A stretch of 64,000 nucleotides of DNA from Methylobacterium nonmethylotrophicum (GTDB lineage: Bacteria; Pseudomonadota; Alphaproteobacteria; Rhizobiales; Beijerinckiaceae). The stretch is taken from NCBI RefSeq assembly GCF_004745635.1, contig NZ_SRLB01000013.1, positions 176,408 to 240,407 on the forward strand, given 5' to 3'. The notes under the pieces were generated by a model, which was not told the DNA's origin, made no database searches, and saw only the letters and a list, made by a program, of their open reading frames with translations. This document shows, in pieces, positions 43,218 through 52,564 of the stretch. The translations under genes were made by a program, and so were the position numbers. Position 1 is the stretch's first letter; every line of letters starts with the position of its first letter.

Positions 43218-43891
43218 CTCGCTCACATGGGCGCTCACCCCGCCAGCCTGAACCGCTTTGCAGAGACGACATAGTTGTCTTCGGTTCCCCTCCCCTACCC
43301 TAGCAGGTGTCCGGCCGCGGCACGCAGGGCCGTAAAGTTGTCGCCGCGGAGCAGGAGCATGCATCCTACGCAGCCCTTCGCAGGCGTCGGTGCACCTCCC
43401 ACAGAATGTCGGAGTCACACCTCGTTTCGTTCGGCTTCGCGCCTGGAGCAGACCTTCGCCTGACTTGGACCGAATGCCCGTTCATCCTCTGAAAGCGGAC
43501 CGTGTCGCCCTTGAACGCGGCTTGAGGATAAGACCCTTATTGCGGGTAGCGAGCCGAGCCTTCAGGGCACGGTGATCGGCTGCGAGGTACCCCAGCGCAG
43601 GCGGAAAGCGGTCGCCGTGGACGCGGAAGCGGCAATCCGGGGCGGCAGGCGGTAAGCCCGCGCCTTGCTACCGCTCGACTGGCGGACGGTGTGCTGAGCC
43701 GCGACGGCCCTATCGCCCTTGCCGATCCAATGACGGGCCGTGTATGGGCGCGTACGAGAACGAACGTCGCGACGGAGATGCAGGACGGGGTCCCGGACGT
43801 CCTCCCTCGGCTCATGAACGTCGCGGCCCGACTCGAGTACCGGCGCGGTCTCGCGACGTCGGTTGCGACGCGGGACCGCGGCCCGGCCGCA
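43218..43891. other. Gene-poor junction after the IS cluster
   Basis: About 670 bases with no recognisable product. Several short frames exist on both strands but none has a family motif or convincing ribosome-binding site. It separates the guanidino-type operon and its IS debris from the organic-acid catabolic region. Confidence 0.4.
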
Positions 43892-44794
43892 TCAGCGCGG
43901 CGTCATCGCGCGGACGACCTCGTCGAACGCCGCCTCGGCGGTCGCGGGCTCGATGCCGTTCAGCTTCTCCTTGAGGCCGAGGCCCGCCTTCCAGCGCAGC
44001 CGCGCCGCGACCGCCCGGGCCATGACCGGATCGATGCCGGCATCGGCCACCGCCTCGGCCGACATCTCCAGCTCCTCCGACCGGCGCTTGGCGTGGATCA
44101 CGCCCGACGGGATCAGCGCCTCGACCGTGTCCATCCAGGGCCGCGCCAGCGTCTTGCAGGCCGAGGCGAGCACCGCCTGGTCGACGCCGTAATGGCGCGC
44201 GGCGAGCATCATCTCGTCCGTCAGCGCCTCGATGCCCTTGATCAGCACCGAGCGCAGGATCTTGATCCCGGAGGCGGTGCCGAGCCGGTCGCCGACGAAA
44301 TCGATCTTCATGCCCCAGGGGACGAGCAGGTCGCGCACCCGCTCGCCGGAGGGGCCGCTGACGAGGATCGGCATGGCGTAGCCGTTCCGCGGCGTGCCCT
44401 CGATCGAGCCGTCGCCGACGCAGGCGCCGGTGCCGGCCAGGCGCTCGGCGACGCCGCGCTTGATCGTCGGCGTGGCGGAGGCGAAGTCCGAGAAGGTATG
44501 CTGCTCGCTCAGGCATCCCGCGAAGGCCGCGGCGCTCTCCAGCGCGAGCGAGCCCGGCGTCACGCTGACGATGAGGTCCGCGGCGTCGGCCAGTTCCTGG
44601 TTCGAGCGCACCAGGGTGACCCCGGCCTCCTGCGCCCGGCTCTGGATCAGCCCGGCGAAAGGCCCGTCGAAGGCGTACTTGTCGTAGGCCGCGACCTGCT
44701 CGAGGCCGGCGCCGCGCAGGCCGCGGCCGAGGGTGCTGCCGATCTCGCCGTAGCCGACGAGGCCGAGCCGGAATTGCTGCTTGTGTGCCGACAT
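43892..44794 (-). CDS. NAD(P)-binding dehydrogenase with DUF1932 C-terminal domain
   Basis: 300 residues; GGAGGAAA precedes the ATG at 44794. The N-terminal Rossmann motif GLVGYGEIGSTLG (about residues 11-23) matches the 6-phosphogluconate/3-hydroxyisobutyrate dehydrogenase superfamily, and ILRSVLIKGIEAL with the following helices is DUF1932. Such enzymes reduce or oxidise small beta- or alpha-hydroxy acids. It is the last gene of a minus-strand set with the RraA-like enzyme, the MFS carrier and the YdiJ-like dehydrogenase. A role in 2-hydroxyacid or semialdehyde turnover is likely, but the substrate is unknown. Confidence 0.88.
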   Translation of the reverse strand: MSAHKQQFRLGLVGYGEIGSTLGRGLRGAGLEQVAAYDKYAFDGPFAGLIQSRAQEAGVTLVRSNQELADAADLIVSVTPGSLALESAAAFAGCLSEQHTFSDFASATPTIKRGVAERLAGTGACVGDGSIEGTPRNGYAMPILVSGPSGERVRDLLVPWGMKIDFVGDRLGTASGIKILRSVLIKGIEALTDEMMLAARHYGVDQAVLASACKTLARPWMDTVEALIPSGVIHAKRRSEELEMSAEAVADAGIDPVMARAVAARLRWKAGLGLKEKLNGIEPATAEAAFDEVVRAMTPR

Positions 44795-44852
44795 GGGGTT
44801 TCCTCCGCTGGAATGGTTTCTGGTTCGTGGTGGTGTCGCGGGCGGGCCGGGC

Positions 44853-47800
44853 TCACGCGGCGCGCTGCCTTGCCAAGTCGGCGGCGCGCAGTAGAGCCGA
44901 GATCGGGTGCGGCAGGTGGAGGCCGTCGATCAGCTTGACCTGCGACCGGCAGGAATAGCCATCAGCCAGGAGGTGGCCCGACGCGCCGGCGCCGGCGACG
45001 TGGCCGGCCCAGCTCAGGCCGTAGATGTGCTCCGACATCGCCCGGTGCTCGCTCTCGTGCCCGTAGGTGCCCGCCATGCCGCAGCAGCCCGCGGGCACGA
45101 TGCTGAGATCGTGCCCGAGGCGGGCGAACACCGTCTGCCAGTCGCGCAAGGCCGCCGCCGCGTTGGTCCGCTCGGTGCAGTGGGGCAGCAGCCGGTACGC
45201 GGTCCGCGCCCCGGATGGCGACCGCCCGCCCGTGCCGGGCGAGTCGAGGCGCGCGGCCAGCCATTCCTGGACCAGCTGGACACGCGGCGCCGGCTCGGGC
45301 CCGAGGGCCGCGACGTATTCCGACCGGTAGGTCAGCGTCATCGAGGGGTCGATGCCGACGAGGTCGACGCCCGTCGCCGCGAGGGCGCGCAGGGCCGTTG
45401 CGCTGCGCCGGGCCCGGCGCTCGAAGGCGCCGAGGAAGCCGTGGACGTGCAGCGGCTTGCCGTTCGGCGCGTAGGGCGCGAGCCACGGCGTGAAGCCGAG
45501 GGCCAGTAGCAGGTCGACGAGGTCGAGGACGAGGGACGTCTCGTAATGGGTCGTGAAGGCGTCCTGCACGATCACGACGCTGCGCGCCCGCGCCTCGGGC
45601 GACAAGGCGCGCAGCGCCTCGGCGCTCGCCGTCGCGACGCCCCGGCGCCGGGCCTCGCGGTGAAGGTCGATTCCGGACAGGCGCGGCATCGCCGTGAGGC
45701 CGAGGGCGAGCATCAGCCGAGCCCCGGGCGGCGAGGCCGACAGGGCGTTGGCGAGCCGGGGCGCGCGGGCGATCAGCGGCAGCAGGTGCTCGACCCAGCC
45801 GACGACATGGTCGCGCGGCCGCCGCAGGTAGCGGCCGTGGTAGAGTTCGAGGAACTTCGCCCGGAAGGTCGGCACGTCGACCTTGATCGGGCACTGCCCG
45901 ACGCAGGACTTGCACGCCAGGCAGCCGTCCATCGCCTCCTTCACCGCATGCGAGAAGTCGTCGTCGCGCCGGCGCAGGGTCGCGGCGAGGCGGGCGGGAA
46001 GGCCGAGCCAGCCGCGCCGGATGCGCAGCGCGCGGCTCTCCGCGACCGGATCGCACCCTTGCGCTGCGAGCAGGCGCAGCCACTCGCGCATCAGCTGGGC
46101 GCGGCCCTTGGGCGAGTGCCGGCGCTCGCGGGTGCCCTTCCAGGACGGGCACATCGCCTCGTCGGCGTCGTAGGTGAAGCAGGCGCCGTTGCCGTTGCAG
46201 TGCAGGGCCTCGTCGTAGGCGCTTCGCACCGGGGCCGGGATGGTACGGTCGTGGCCGCCCTTGGTCGGCACGCCGTCGATGGTGAGGAGCCGCCCGCCCT
46301 CGGGCGCCGCGATCTTGCCCGGATTGAGCTGGTCGCGCGGGTCGAAGGCGACCTTGATGCGCTGGAGCGCGGGATAGAGCGGCCCGAACACCTGGGGTGA
46401 GAACTCCGAGCGCACGCCCTTGCCGTGCTCACCCCACAGCACGCCGCCGTATTTCCGCGTCAGGGCGACCACCTCCTCGGTGATCTCCCGGATCAGCCGG
46501 TCCTGAGCCGGGTCCTTGGTGTCGATGGCGGGGCGCACGTGGAGCACGCCGGCATCGACGTGGCCGAACATGCCGTAGACGAGGCCGCGGCGGTCGAGGG
46601 CGGCGCGGAACTCGGCGATGTAGTCGGCGAGGTTCTCGGGCGGGACGGCGGTGTCCTCCACGAAGGCGATCGGGCGAGCCTCCCCCTTCATGTTGCCGAG
46701 GAGGCCGACCGCCTTCTTGCGCATGCCCCAGATGCGGGTGACCGCGTCGGCGGCCTCGGGGGGCGCAAGGGGGAGGCCGGCGCCCTCGACCTCGTCGCCG
46801 TCCTCGGCGAGCCGCGCCGGACCCTGCGCGCCGCCCCCGACCGCTCGGGCGGCGTCGCTCGCCGGCAGGCCCACCGTCTCGCGCACGGAGGCCCGGGCCG
46901 CCTCCCGGGCGACCGTAAAGCCGCGCCGCCCCCCTCTCCGCCCCTCGCGCGTCAGGGGTTCGGTCACGCGCGCGAGCCCGGCCTCGAGCGCCTCGGCCGT
47001 CTCCGCCAGCACCTCGACGAGGTTCACGCCCGCGGCCGGTCCCTCGGGATCGTCAGGGAAGTAGGCGCTGACCTCGTGCCAGACGAGATCGCCGCGGGCG
47101 AGCGCGAGCACGCGGGAATCGACGGTCTCGATCGAGGCCGCCCCAAGCCCGACGAGGGTGCGCGCGTCGCGCAGGGCGGCGTCGAAGCTGTCGTAGCGCA
47201 CGTTGACCAGGGCCGCGTGGCCGGGGATCGGCAGAACCGAGAGCGTCGCCTCGGCGATCAGCCCGAGGGTGCCCTCCGAGCCGCACAGCACCGCGTTGAG
47301 GTCGAAGCGGCCCCGGTCGTCGCGGATATGGGCGAGGTCGTAGCCGGTGAGGCAGCGGTTGAGCCTGGGGAACCGCTCCGCGATGAGGGCGGCATCGCGC
47401 GCGACGACATCGCTGACGACGCGGTGGATCTCGCCGACACGGTCCGTCCGCGCGCAGGCCGCGGCGAGCGCCTCGTCGTCGAGGGGGCGCGACGTCCAGA
47501 CGGTCCCATCCGTCAGGACGGTCGTCAGCGCGCGCACGTGGTCGCGGGTCTTGCCGTAGAGGCACGAGCCCTGGCCGCAGGCGTCGGTCGAGATCATGCC
47601 GCCGATGGTGGCCCGATTCGAGGTCGAGAGTTCGGGCGCGAAGAACAGGCCGTGGCGGGCGAGTTCCCGGTTGAGCTGGTCCTTCACGACGCCGGGCTCG
47701 ACGCGCACCAGCCGGTTCGCGACGTCGATCGCGAGGATGCGGTTCATATGGCGCGAGACGTCGACCACGAGACCGCCGGTCAGAGACTGGCCGTTGGTGC

Positions 47801-48065
47801 CGGTGCCGCCGCCGCGCGGCGACACCTTGATCCCGGAAAAGCGCGGGTCGCCGAGCAGGGTGCCGATCCGGATGAGGTCGTCCCGGTCGCGCGGGAACGC
47901 GATCGCCTCGGGCCGGATCTGGTAGATCGAGTTGTCGGTGGCCAGCACCGTCCGGTCGGCGGCCCCGCCCGACAGCTCGCCGGCAAAGCCCCGCACCCGG
48001 AGCTCGGCGAGGAAGGCCGCGTAGGGCGAGGCGGGAGCTGGGAGACGAGTCAGGGCGGGGATCAT
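44853..48065 (-). CDS. YdiJ-like FAD/Fe-S D-2-hydroxyacid dehydrogenase
   Basis: 1,070 residues. An FAD_binding_4 domain (about 45-290, SPRGGGTGTNGQSLTGGLVV) and an FAD-oxidase C-terminal domain are followed by Fe-S modules. Cys623, 629 and 639 form one cluster region, and CLACKSCVGQCP (Cys715-725) a [4Fe-4S] motif. The CCG-like C-terminal part ends with GCCGMAGTYGHE. This is the architecture of E. coli YdiJ, reported as a D-2-hydroxyglutarate dehydrogenase, and of D-lactate dehydrogenases with fused GlcF. About 47 residues (389-436, bases 46758-46901), low in complexity, appear inserted where homologues run straight into TRIWGMRKKAVGLLG. Electrons probably go to quinone or a cytochrome. Confidence 0.88.
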   Translation of the reverse strand: MIPALTRLPAPASPYAAFLAELRVRGFAGELSGGAADRTVLATDNSIYQIRPEAIAFPRDRDDLIRIGTLLGDPRFSGIKVSPRGGGTGTNGQSLTGGLVVDVSRHMNRILAIDVANRLVRVEPGVVKDQLNRELARHGLFFAPELSTSNRATIGGMISTDACGQGSCLYGKTRDHVRALTTVLTDGTVWTSRPLDDEALAAACARTDRVGEIHRVVSDVVARDAALIAERFPRLNRCLTGYDLAHIRDDRGRFDLNAVLCGSEGTLGLIAEATLSVLPIPGHAALVNVRYDSFDAALRDARTLVGLGAASIETVDSRVLALARGDLVWHEVSAYFPDDPEGPAAGVNLVEVLAETAEALEAGLARVTEPLTREGRRGGRRGFTVAREAARASVRETVGLPASDAARAVGGGAQGPARLAEDGDEVEGAGLPLAPPEAADAVTRIWGMRKKAVGLLGNMKGEARPIAFVEDTAVPPENLADYIAEFRAALDRRGLVYGMFGHVDAGVLHVRPAIDTKDPAQDRLIREITEEVVALTRKYGGVLWGEHGKGVRSEFSPQVFGPLYPALQRIKVAFDPRDQLNPGKIAAPEGGRLLTIDGVPTKGGHDRTIPAPVRSAYDEALHCNGNGACFTYDADEAMCPSWKGTRERRHSPKGRAQLMREWLRLLAAQGCDPVAESRALRIRRGWLGLPARLAATLRRRDDDFSHAVKEAMDGCLACKSCVGQCPIKVDVPTFRAKFLELYHGRYLRRPRDHVVGWVEHLLPLIARAPRLANALSASPPGARLMLALGLTAMPRLSGIDLHREARRRGVATASAEALRALSPEARARSVVIVQDAFTTHYETSLVLDLVDLLLALGFTPWLAPYAPNGKPLHVHGFLGAFERRARRSATALRALAATGVDLVGIDPSMTLTYRSEYVAALGPEPAPRVQLVQEWLAARLDSPGTGGRSPSGARTAYRLLPHCTERTNAAAALRDWQTVFARLGHDLSIVPAGCCGMAGTYGHESEHRAMSEHIYGLSWAGHVAGAGASGHLLADGYSCRSQVKLIDGLHLPHPISALLRAADLARQRAA

Positions 48066-48080
48066 GGTGGGACAACCTTC

Positions 48081-48104
48081 GGCGTCGCCGGGGGAGGCGA
48101 CGCC
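48081..48104. other. Inverted repeat between carrier and dehydrogenase genes
   Basis: GGCGTCGCC and its exact complement separated by six bases, in the 81-base gap between the MFS gene stop and the YdiJ-like start. There is no T-tract. It may reduce read-through or protect the upstream mRNA, giving unequal expression within the operon. Confidence 0.45.
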
Positions 48105-48146
48105 GCCCTTGAGGGGAATGCTGGCTTAGGCGGAGGGACGAGAGCT

Positions 48147-49529
48147 TTACCCGGCCGCGGCGGTCTCGGTCTCGACCGGCTCGACGACCAGCAGCATCAC
48201 GGCGAGCGCCACCAGGGCCGAGGCCGCGAGGAACAGGAACACCGCGTCCCAGCTGAAGGCGTCGAGCAGCAATCCGGTGAGGAACGGGAACAGCGCCCCG
48301 CCGGCTTGGCCGCCGGTATTCACCACCGAGACCGCGAGCGGGTAGGCGTCCTTGGTGGTGAGCCCGGCCGGGTAGACGGTGAAGGACGAGTAGCCGACGT
48401 TCAGCAGGAAGCCGGTCAGGAACAGCAGGATCGCGAGGGTCACCGGCTCGTTCGGCGCGTGAATGAGCGCGTACATCATGAACACGGTCGAGACCGCGCT
48501 GATGAGGATGGTCGGCTTGCGCCGCTTGCCCACGACCCGGTCGGAGAACCAGCCGCCGATGATGTTGCCCAGCACGCCGCCGATGAACGGCGCCGAGGCC
48601 ACGAAGCCGACATTCATCAGCGAAAATTGCTTCACGGTGGTCAGGTAGGTCGGCAGCCAGGCGAGGATGACGTTGATGATCCCGGTCATCATCAGGTAGC
48701 CGAGGGCGAGGCCCCAGACGTTACCGGACCGGAACGTCTCCTTGGCGGTGGCGATCAGGCGGACCGGGCGGCCGCGGATGACGCGATCCAGGCGGTCGAA
48801 GCGGCGCGCGGGCGGCACCGGGGCGGCCGTCACCGCCGCGGCGGCATCCGGCGCCGCGGGCCGCGACGACGGCTCGTCGCGGATGTGCTCGGCCTCGGCC
48901 GCCGACACGAACCGGCTGCGGGACGGCTCGTCGACGACGAGGAAGTACCACAGCACGGCGAAGACGATCCCGGGCGCGGCGCAGATGTAGAAGACGTATT
49001 GCCAACCGAGCGTGGCGATGATCAGGGCGCCCAGCGGCGGCACGATCACGGGCCCGAACTTCGCGGCGGCCAGGAACAGCCCGACCGCGGTGCCCTTCTC
49101 GCGGGCCGGGAACCAGCGGTTCACCGTCGAGAGCATGGTGACGGGCAGCGGCGCCTCGGCGATCCCGAGGGCGAGGCGGTTGAGCTTCATCGCCAGGACG
49201 GAGCCGGACGTGCCGAGGAGCCCCGTGAACAGGGAGGTCAGCAGCATGAAGATCGGGAACACGACCCGGGTGCCGAGCCGCCGGACGAGGAAGCCCGCCG
49301 GGATCTGCATCACGGCATAGCCGACGAAGAACAGGCTGACGACCGCCCCGGCCTCGGTGTTGGACATCCCGAACTCCTTCTTCACGAAGGGAAGGACGAT
49401 GCCGATATTGGCCCGGTCCGCCGCCGCCAGGGTGTAGACGACGAAGATCAGGCTCATCACGACCCAGCGGTATCGGGTCGTCGTCCTGGATGCCGCGGCA
49501 GACCCCGCGGCGACGGTCGCGTTGTACAT
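48147..49529 (-). CDS. MFS transporter, anion:cation symporter (ACS) type
   Basis: 460 residues from the ATG at 49529, chosen because of an excellent AGGAGG upstream; the longer open frame lacks this. Twelve membrane helices are visible. The motif AAADRANIGIVLPFVKKEFG after helix 1 and GFLVRRLGTRVVFP in the first loop are typical of the ACS family (hexuronate, tartrate, phthalate and related organic anions). A Pro/Ala/Arg-rich central loop separates the halves. It is co-directional with the YdiJ-like dehydrogenase, so the imported substrate is probably a hydroxy or keto acid. Confidence 0.9.
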   Translation of the reverse strand: MYNATVAAGSAAASRTTTRYRWVVMSLIFVVYTLAAADRANIGIVLPFVKKEFGMSNTEAGAVVSLFFVGYAVMQIPAGFLVRRLGTRVVFPIFMLLTSLFTGLLGTSGSVLAMKLNRLALGIAEAPLPVTMLSTVNRWFPAREKGTAVGLFLAAAKFGPVIVPPLGALIIATLGWQYVFYICAAPGIVFAVLWYFLVVDEPSRSRFVSAAEAEHIRDEPSSRPAAPDAAAAVTAAPVPPARRFDRLDRVIRGRPVRLIATAKETFRSGNVWGLALGYLMMTGIINVILAWLPTYLTTVKQFSLMNVGFVASAPFIGGVLGNIIGGWFSDRVVGKRRKPTILISAVSTVFMMYALIHAPNEPVTLAILLFLTGFLLNVGYSSFTVYPAGLTTKDAYPLAVSVVNTGGQAGGALFPFLTGLLLDAFSWDAVFLFLAASALVALAVMLLVVEPVETETAAAG

Positions 49530-49706
49530 GTCGTTTCCTCCTGAAATCGAAGCATCGCCCGGAGCCGGTGCGGGCTCGCCGTTCCCTTGACCGGGACTTC
49601 TTGCGCGATGCGGGGTGTGAGTAGCGGACGCGGACGTCCCGGTCCGGATTGTCGTCATGTTCCGGCCTCGCGGGACGAGGCCGACGAGCGCGTCGAGGAA
49701 GCGGTG

Positions 49707-50387
49707 TCAGGCCGTGTAGGGCGCGACGCCGAGGCCCTCGAGGGCGCCGTGAAGCCAGGTCTGGCGCTCGGCTCCGGCCTCGATCTCGGCCATGATCGCC
49801 TGCTCCTGGCGCAGCTTAGCCCGGGCCGCCTCGACGAGGCGGCGGGTCTCGGCGGGCGCGAAGACGACGAGGCCGTCCTCGTCGCCGACCAGGACGTCGC
49901 CCGGATTGACGACCTGGCCGCCGATGCAGACGGGCACGTTGATCCGGGCCGGGCCCGACTTGTAGGGACCGCGATGCACGACGCCCCGGGCGTAGCAGGG
50001 GAAGTCGCCGGCCGCGAAGGTGGCGACGTCGCGGATGGCGCCGTCGATCACGAAGCCGGCGCAGCCGCGGGCCACGGCGTAGGCCCGCATCAGGTCGCCG
50101 CAGAGCGCGTTGGTGAGGTCGCCGCCGCCATCGACCACGAGGACGTGGCCCGGCTGCATCATGGTCATCGCCTGGTACATGCCGAGGTTGTCGCCGGGGC
50201 GGGTCTTGACGGTGAGCGCCGTGCCGACGAGCTTGCCCGACCCGTTGTAGCGGGTGAGGCCCGTCACCCCCGACAGGCGATCCAGGTTGTCGCTGATCAG
50301 GGGCGTGACCAGGCCGCGGAGATCCTGCTCGTCGGCGGAGGACAGAAGGGCGGGAAGCCGGCCTTCCGTCGTGACCTGCATCGTCAT
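49707..50387 (-). CDS. RraA-family aldolase/decarboxylase (first copy)
   Basis: 226 residues. The RraA/HMG-aldolase fold is marked by ISDNLDRL, TVKTRPGDNLGMYQAM, VDGGGD and GCAGFVIDGAIRD. The Arg-Asp at the end of the last motif is the catalytic pair of 4-hydroxy-4-methyl(or carboxy)-2-oxoglutarate aldolases and is absent from plain RNase-E inhibitors. Likely reactions are cleavage of a 4-carboxy-4-hydroxy-2-oxoadipate-type acid to pyruvate plus a keto acid, or oxaloacetate decarboxylation. It is the first minus-strand gene opposite the GntR gene, 177 bases upstream of the MFS carrier. A paralogue lies at 56387. Confidence 0.88.
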   Translation of the reverse strand: MTMQVTTEGRLPALLSSADEQDLRGLVTPLISDNLDRLSGVTGLTRYNGSGKLVGTALTVKTRPGDNLGMYQAMTMMQPGHVLVVDGGGDLTNALCGDLMRAYAVARGCAGFVIDGAIRDVATFAAGDFPCYARGVVHRGPYKSGPARINVPVCIGGQVVNPGDVLVGDEDGLVVFAPAETRRLVEAARAKLRQEQAIMAEIEAGAERQTWLHGALEGLGVAPYTA

Positions 50388-50913
50388 GGCGTGTGCTTTC
50401 CTCTGCTACGGATACCGGTTCTTCTTTTTTCGGTTCGACTCGACGCGTCCGGCCAGGACGCTGCCGGTTCTCGCGGTCCCCGCTCGGAGCCGGGTCGCGC
50501 GCAACGTCGGACGGACTCCGCCGCGACGATCGCGGAACGACCGTCGGGATCGGGTATCGCTGGTGAGAATGCGGGCGTTCGGGGGGCGATGGCGGTGATC
50601 GGCGGCCTTTCGGTGCCGCGGACCCGCCCACCCCGGAGCCTCAGCCGGGAGCGGCGCCGACGGATTCCGGCGTAGCCGACCCGTGCATCGCGAACCGCTC
50701 TGGCATCGCTGCAGCCTCCTGCCGTGCGCTTCCTCGCTCGTTCCGATCATTCATACAATAAAAATACAAACTGTCAACTCGCAACCCCTGAGATGGAGGG
50801 GCGGCCGGCGCACTTCGTACAAGATATGTACAAAACCGGACCGCGCCGACGATTGCCCGCAGGGGGCGCCAGGGGCTAAGGTCCGGCAGGATCAAGAGAA
50901 AGGGATCGTCTGG
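50388..50913. other. Divergent control region between RraA-like and GntR genes
   Basis: 526 bases without a supported gene. Bases about 50745-50835 are AT-rich and carry the palindrome at 50814-50834. The GntR frame stays open upstream of its chosen ATG to 50683, but that part has no FCD-family similarity and crosses the operator. Confidence 0.55.
50814..50834. promoter_or_regulatory. GntR-type operator, GTACA-N5-TGTAC
   Basis: A near-perfect palindrome (GTACA, five bases, TGTAC, with matching T/A flanks) ends 82 bases before the first GntR start. The same palindrome with the same spacer length lies 79 bases before the paralogous GntR gene at 62587. FadR/FCD-subfamily regulators commonly bind such GT/AC dyads. 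Autoregulation plus control of the divergent RraA-MFS-YdiJ operon is expected. Confidence 0.65.
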
Positions 50914-51585
50914 ATGGCGCGCGGACAGGACAGGGCGTACGGCGTGCTGCGCCAGAGGCTGGTCGGCGGCCATTATCCGCCCGGCTTCCACCTCCGCGAG
51001 GAACCGCTCGCCCAGGAATTCGGCTTGAGCCGCACCCCCGTCCGGGCGGCCCTGAAACGGCTGGTCGAGGACGGGCTCGCGACCACGGATGCCGGCCACG
51101 GGATCCACGTGGCGGAGTGGAGCGAGGCCGACATCGAGGAGACGTTCCGGCTGCGCATGCTGCTCGAACCCCACGCGACCGAGCGCGCCGTCGAGCGCGG
51201 CGGCGATGCCCTGGTCGAGCGCCTCGAAGCGAGCAACCGCACCATGGCGCTGGCGATCGAGCAGGGCGACGGCGAGGCGATCTCCACCATCCAGAAGACG
51301 AACAAGGAGTTCCACCGCACCCTGCTCGACTTCTCGGGTTCGCCCCGGCTGCGCTCCATCCTGGAGACGATGATCGATATGCCGATCGTGGTGCGGTCGT
51401 TCTTCATCTACTCGCCGTCCGAGCTGTCGCAGAGCCTCCATCACCACCGCGACATCACCTTCGCGGCCCGCGTCGGCGACGGTGAGCTCGGCCGGCGCGC
51501 GATGCAGCTGCACCTGCGCATGTCCTATGCCCGCGTGATGCGCCATCGCGGGTCGTGGCGCCAGATCGCCACGAACGGCGCCTGA
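50914..51585 (+). CDS. GntR/FCD-family transcriptional regulator (first twin)
   Basis: 223 residues from the ATG at 50914 (AAAGGGA upstream). The N-terminal winged helix (about residues 5-68, LREEPLAQEFGLSRTPVRAA) precedes an FCD ligand-binding domain (EETFRLRMLLEPHATERA; metal-binding Asp/His residues in STIQKTNKEFHRTLLDFS and SLHHHRDI). Small carboxylates are the usual effectors. It is about two-thirds identical by eye to the regulator at 62587 and opens with an almost identical RQDRAYG/GQDRAYG start. The gene diverges from the RraA-like operon. Confidence 0.92.
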   Translation: MARGQDRAYGVLRQRLVGGHYPPGFHLREEPLAQEFGLSRTPVRAALKRLVEDGLATTDAGHGIHVAEWSEADIEETFRLRMLLEPHATERAVERGGDALVERLEASNRTMALAIEQGDGEAISTIQKTNKEFHRTLLDFSGSPRLRSILETMIDMPIVVRSFFIYSPSELSQSLHHHRDITFAARVGDGELGRRAMQLHLRMSYARVMRHRGSWRQIATNGA

Positions 51586-51624
51586 GCGTCGCCCCCGCCT
51601 GCCGGCGGACAGGCTCCGTCTGCG

Positions 51625-52527
51625 TCAGGCCCAGCGAATCGGGTGCGAGAAGTCGCAGGTCGCCCGGCTGATGCTCGATATCGTATTGACGACGTTGGCG
51701 GATTCGTCGCTGCGGAACATCGCCGCGTAGGTGACGGGCGGCAGCGGCGGGTCGGTCTCGATCACCCGCAGCTTCCCCTGCTCGATCAGGCCGCCGCAGC
51801 AATGCAGCGGCAGGTAGCTGATGCCGATCTCGGCGATCGTCAGCCCGACCAGCGCAATCATGCTGTTGCTGGTGACGAGGCGCGGGAACCGGACGCCACA
51901 GCCCTCCAGCCACTTGGCGAAGAACAGCCCAGATCCCGACCGGGTGCCCTGCGTCAGGATGTTGAACCGACCGATCTCGGCGAGCGGCACGATCCCGCGG
52001 TCGTGCATCAGCGCCGGGCTGCACATCCAGACGTTCTGTACGCTGGCGAGCGGCACGCTCGTGAAGCCGGGCTGCCAGATGCTGTCCGGGACGACGATGA
52101 AGTCGAGCGTGCCGTCCCGGAGCCGCTGGAACAGGTCCGTGCTCATCTCGACTTCCGGCTCGAGCACGATGGCGGGATAGGTGGCACGGATCTCGGCGAC
52201 GAAGGCGGGCAGCCAGGTCAGCGCCGTCAGCTCGGTCACGCCGAACCGGAGCTGGCGGATCGGCGCGGCCTGGCTGGAGCCGATCGCGACGAGCCGGGCG
52301 TGCAGGTCGAGCAGCTCGTCGGTCAGGGGCAGGATCGCCTCGCCCTTCACGGTCAGGCGCACCCGGCGCTTGCTGCGGTCGAACAAAGCCGTCCCGAGGT
52401 CGGCCTCCAGCTCCTGGATCCGCTTCGACACCGCCGATTGCGTGGTGTTCAGCCGCTCCGCGGCCTTCTCATAGCTGCCGAGCACCGCGATCCAGTGCAG
52501 GGCTTCCAGCTGCTTGAGCGTCGCCAT
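51625..52527 (-). CDS. LysR-family transcriptional regulator next to pyruvate carboxylase
   Basis: 300 residues from the ATG at 52527 (MATLKQLEALHWIA start; the longer frame is not conserved). The helix-turn-helix LGSYEKAAERLNTTQSAVSK is at about residues 16-35. The remainder is a LysR substrate-binding domain. It is divergent from the pyruvate carboxylase gene with a 309-base gap that holds an ATTC-N7-GAAT site. Probable role: regulation of the carboxylase-RraA genes, and convergent termination with the GntR gene. Confidence 0.9.
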   Translation of the reverse strand: MATLKQLEALHWIAVLGSYEKAAERLNTTQSAVSKRIQELEADLGTALFDRSKRRVRLTVKGEAILPLTDELLDLHARLVAIGSSQAAPIRQLRFGVTELTALTWLPAFVAEIRATYPAIVLEPEVEMSTDLFQRLRDGTLDFIVVPDSIWQPGFTSVPLASVQNVWMCSPALMHDRGIVPLAEIGRFNILTQGTRSGSGLFFAKWLEGCGVRFPRLVTSNSMIALVGLTIAEIGISYLPLHCCGGLIEQGKLRVIETDPPLPPVTYAAMFRSDESANVVNTISSISRATCDFSHPIRWA

Positions 52528-52547
52528 CCGTCGCCAGCCCCGCGTTT

Positions 52548-52564
52548 CATTCCTTTTTAGAATG
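52548..52564. promoter_or_regulatory. Candidate LysR box (T-N11-A)
   Basis: CATTC, seven T-rich bases, GAATG: a perfect 5-bp dyad of the T-N11-A class used by LysR proteins. It lies 21 bases upstream of the LysR start and 273 bases upstream of the divergent pyruvate carboxylase. This suggests autoregulation; control of the carboxylase from this distance is less certain. The remaining gap up to 52836 holds no gene. Confidence 0.45.

Noticed and set aside
46425..49544. 1,039-codon plus-strand frame opposite the YdiJ-like and MFS genes
   Set aside because: Antisense shadow with Gly/Arg/Asp bias. The minus-strand genes have catalytic motifs and ribosome-binding sites.
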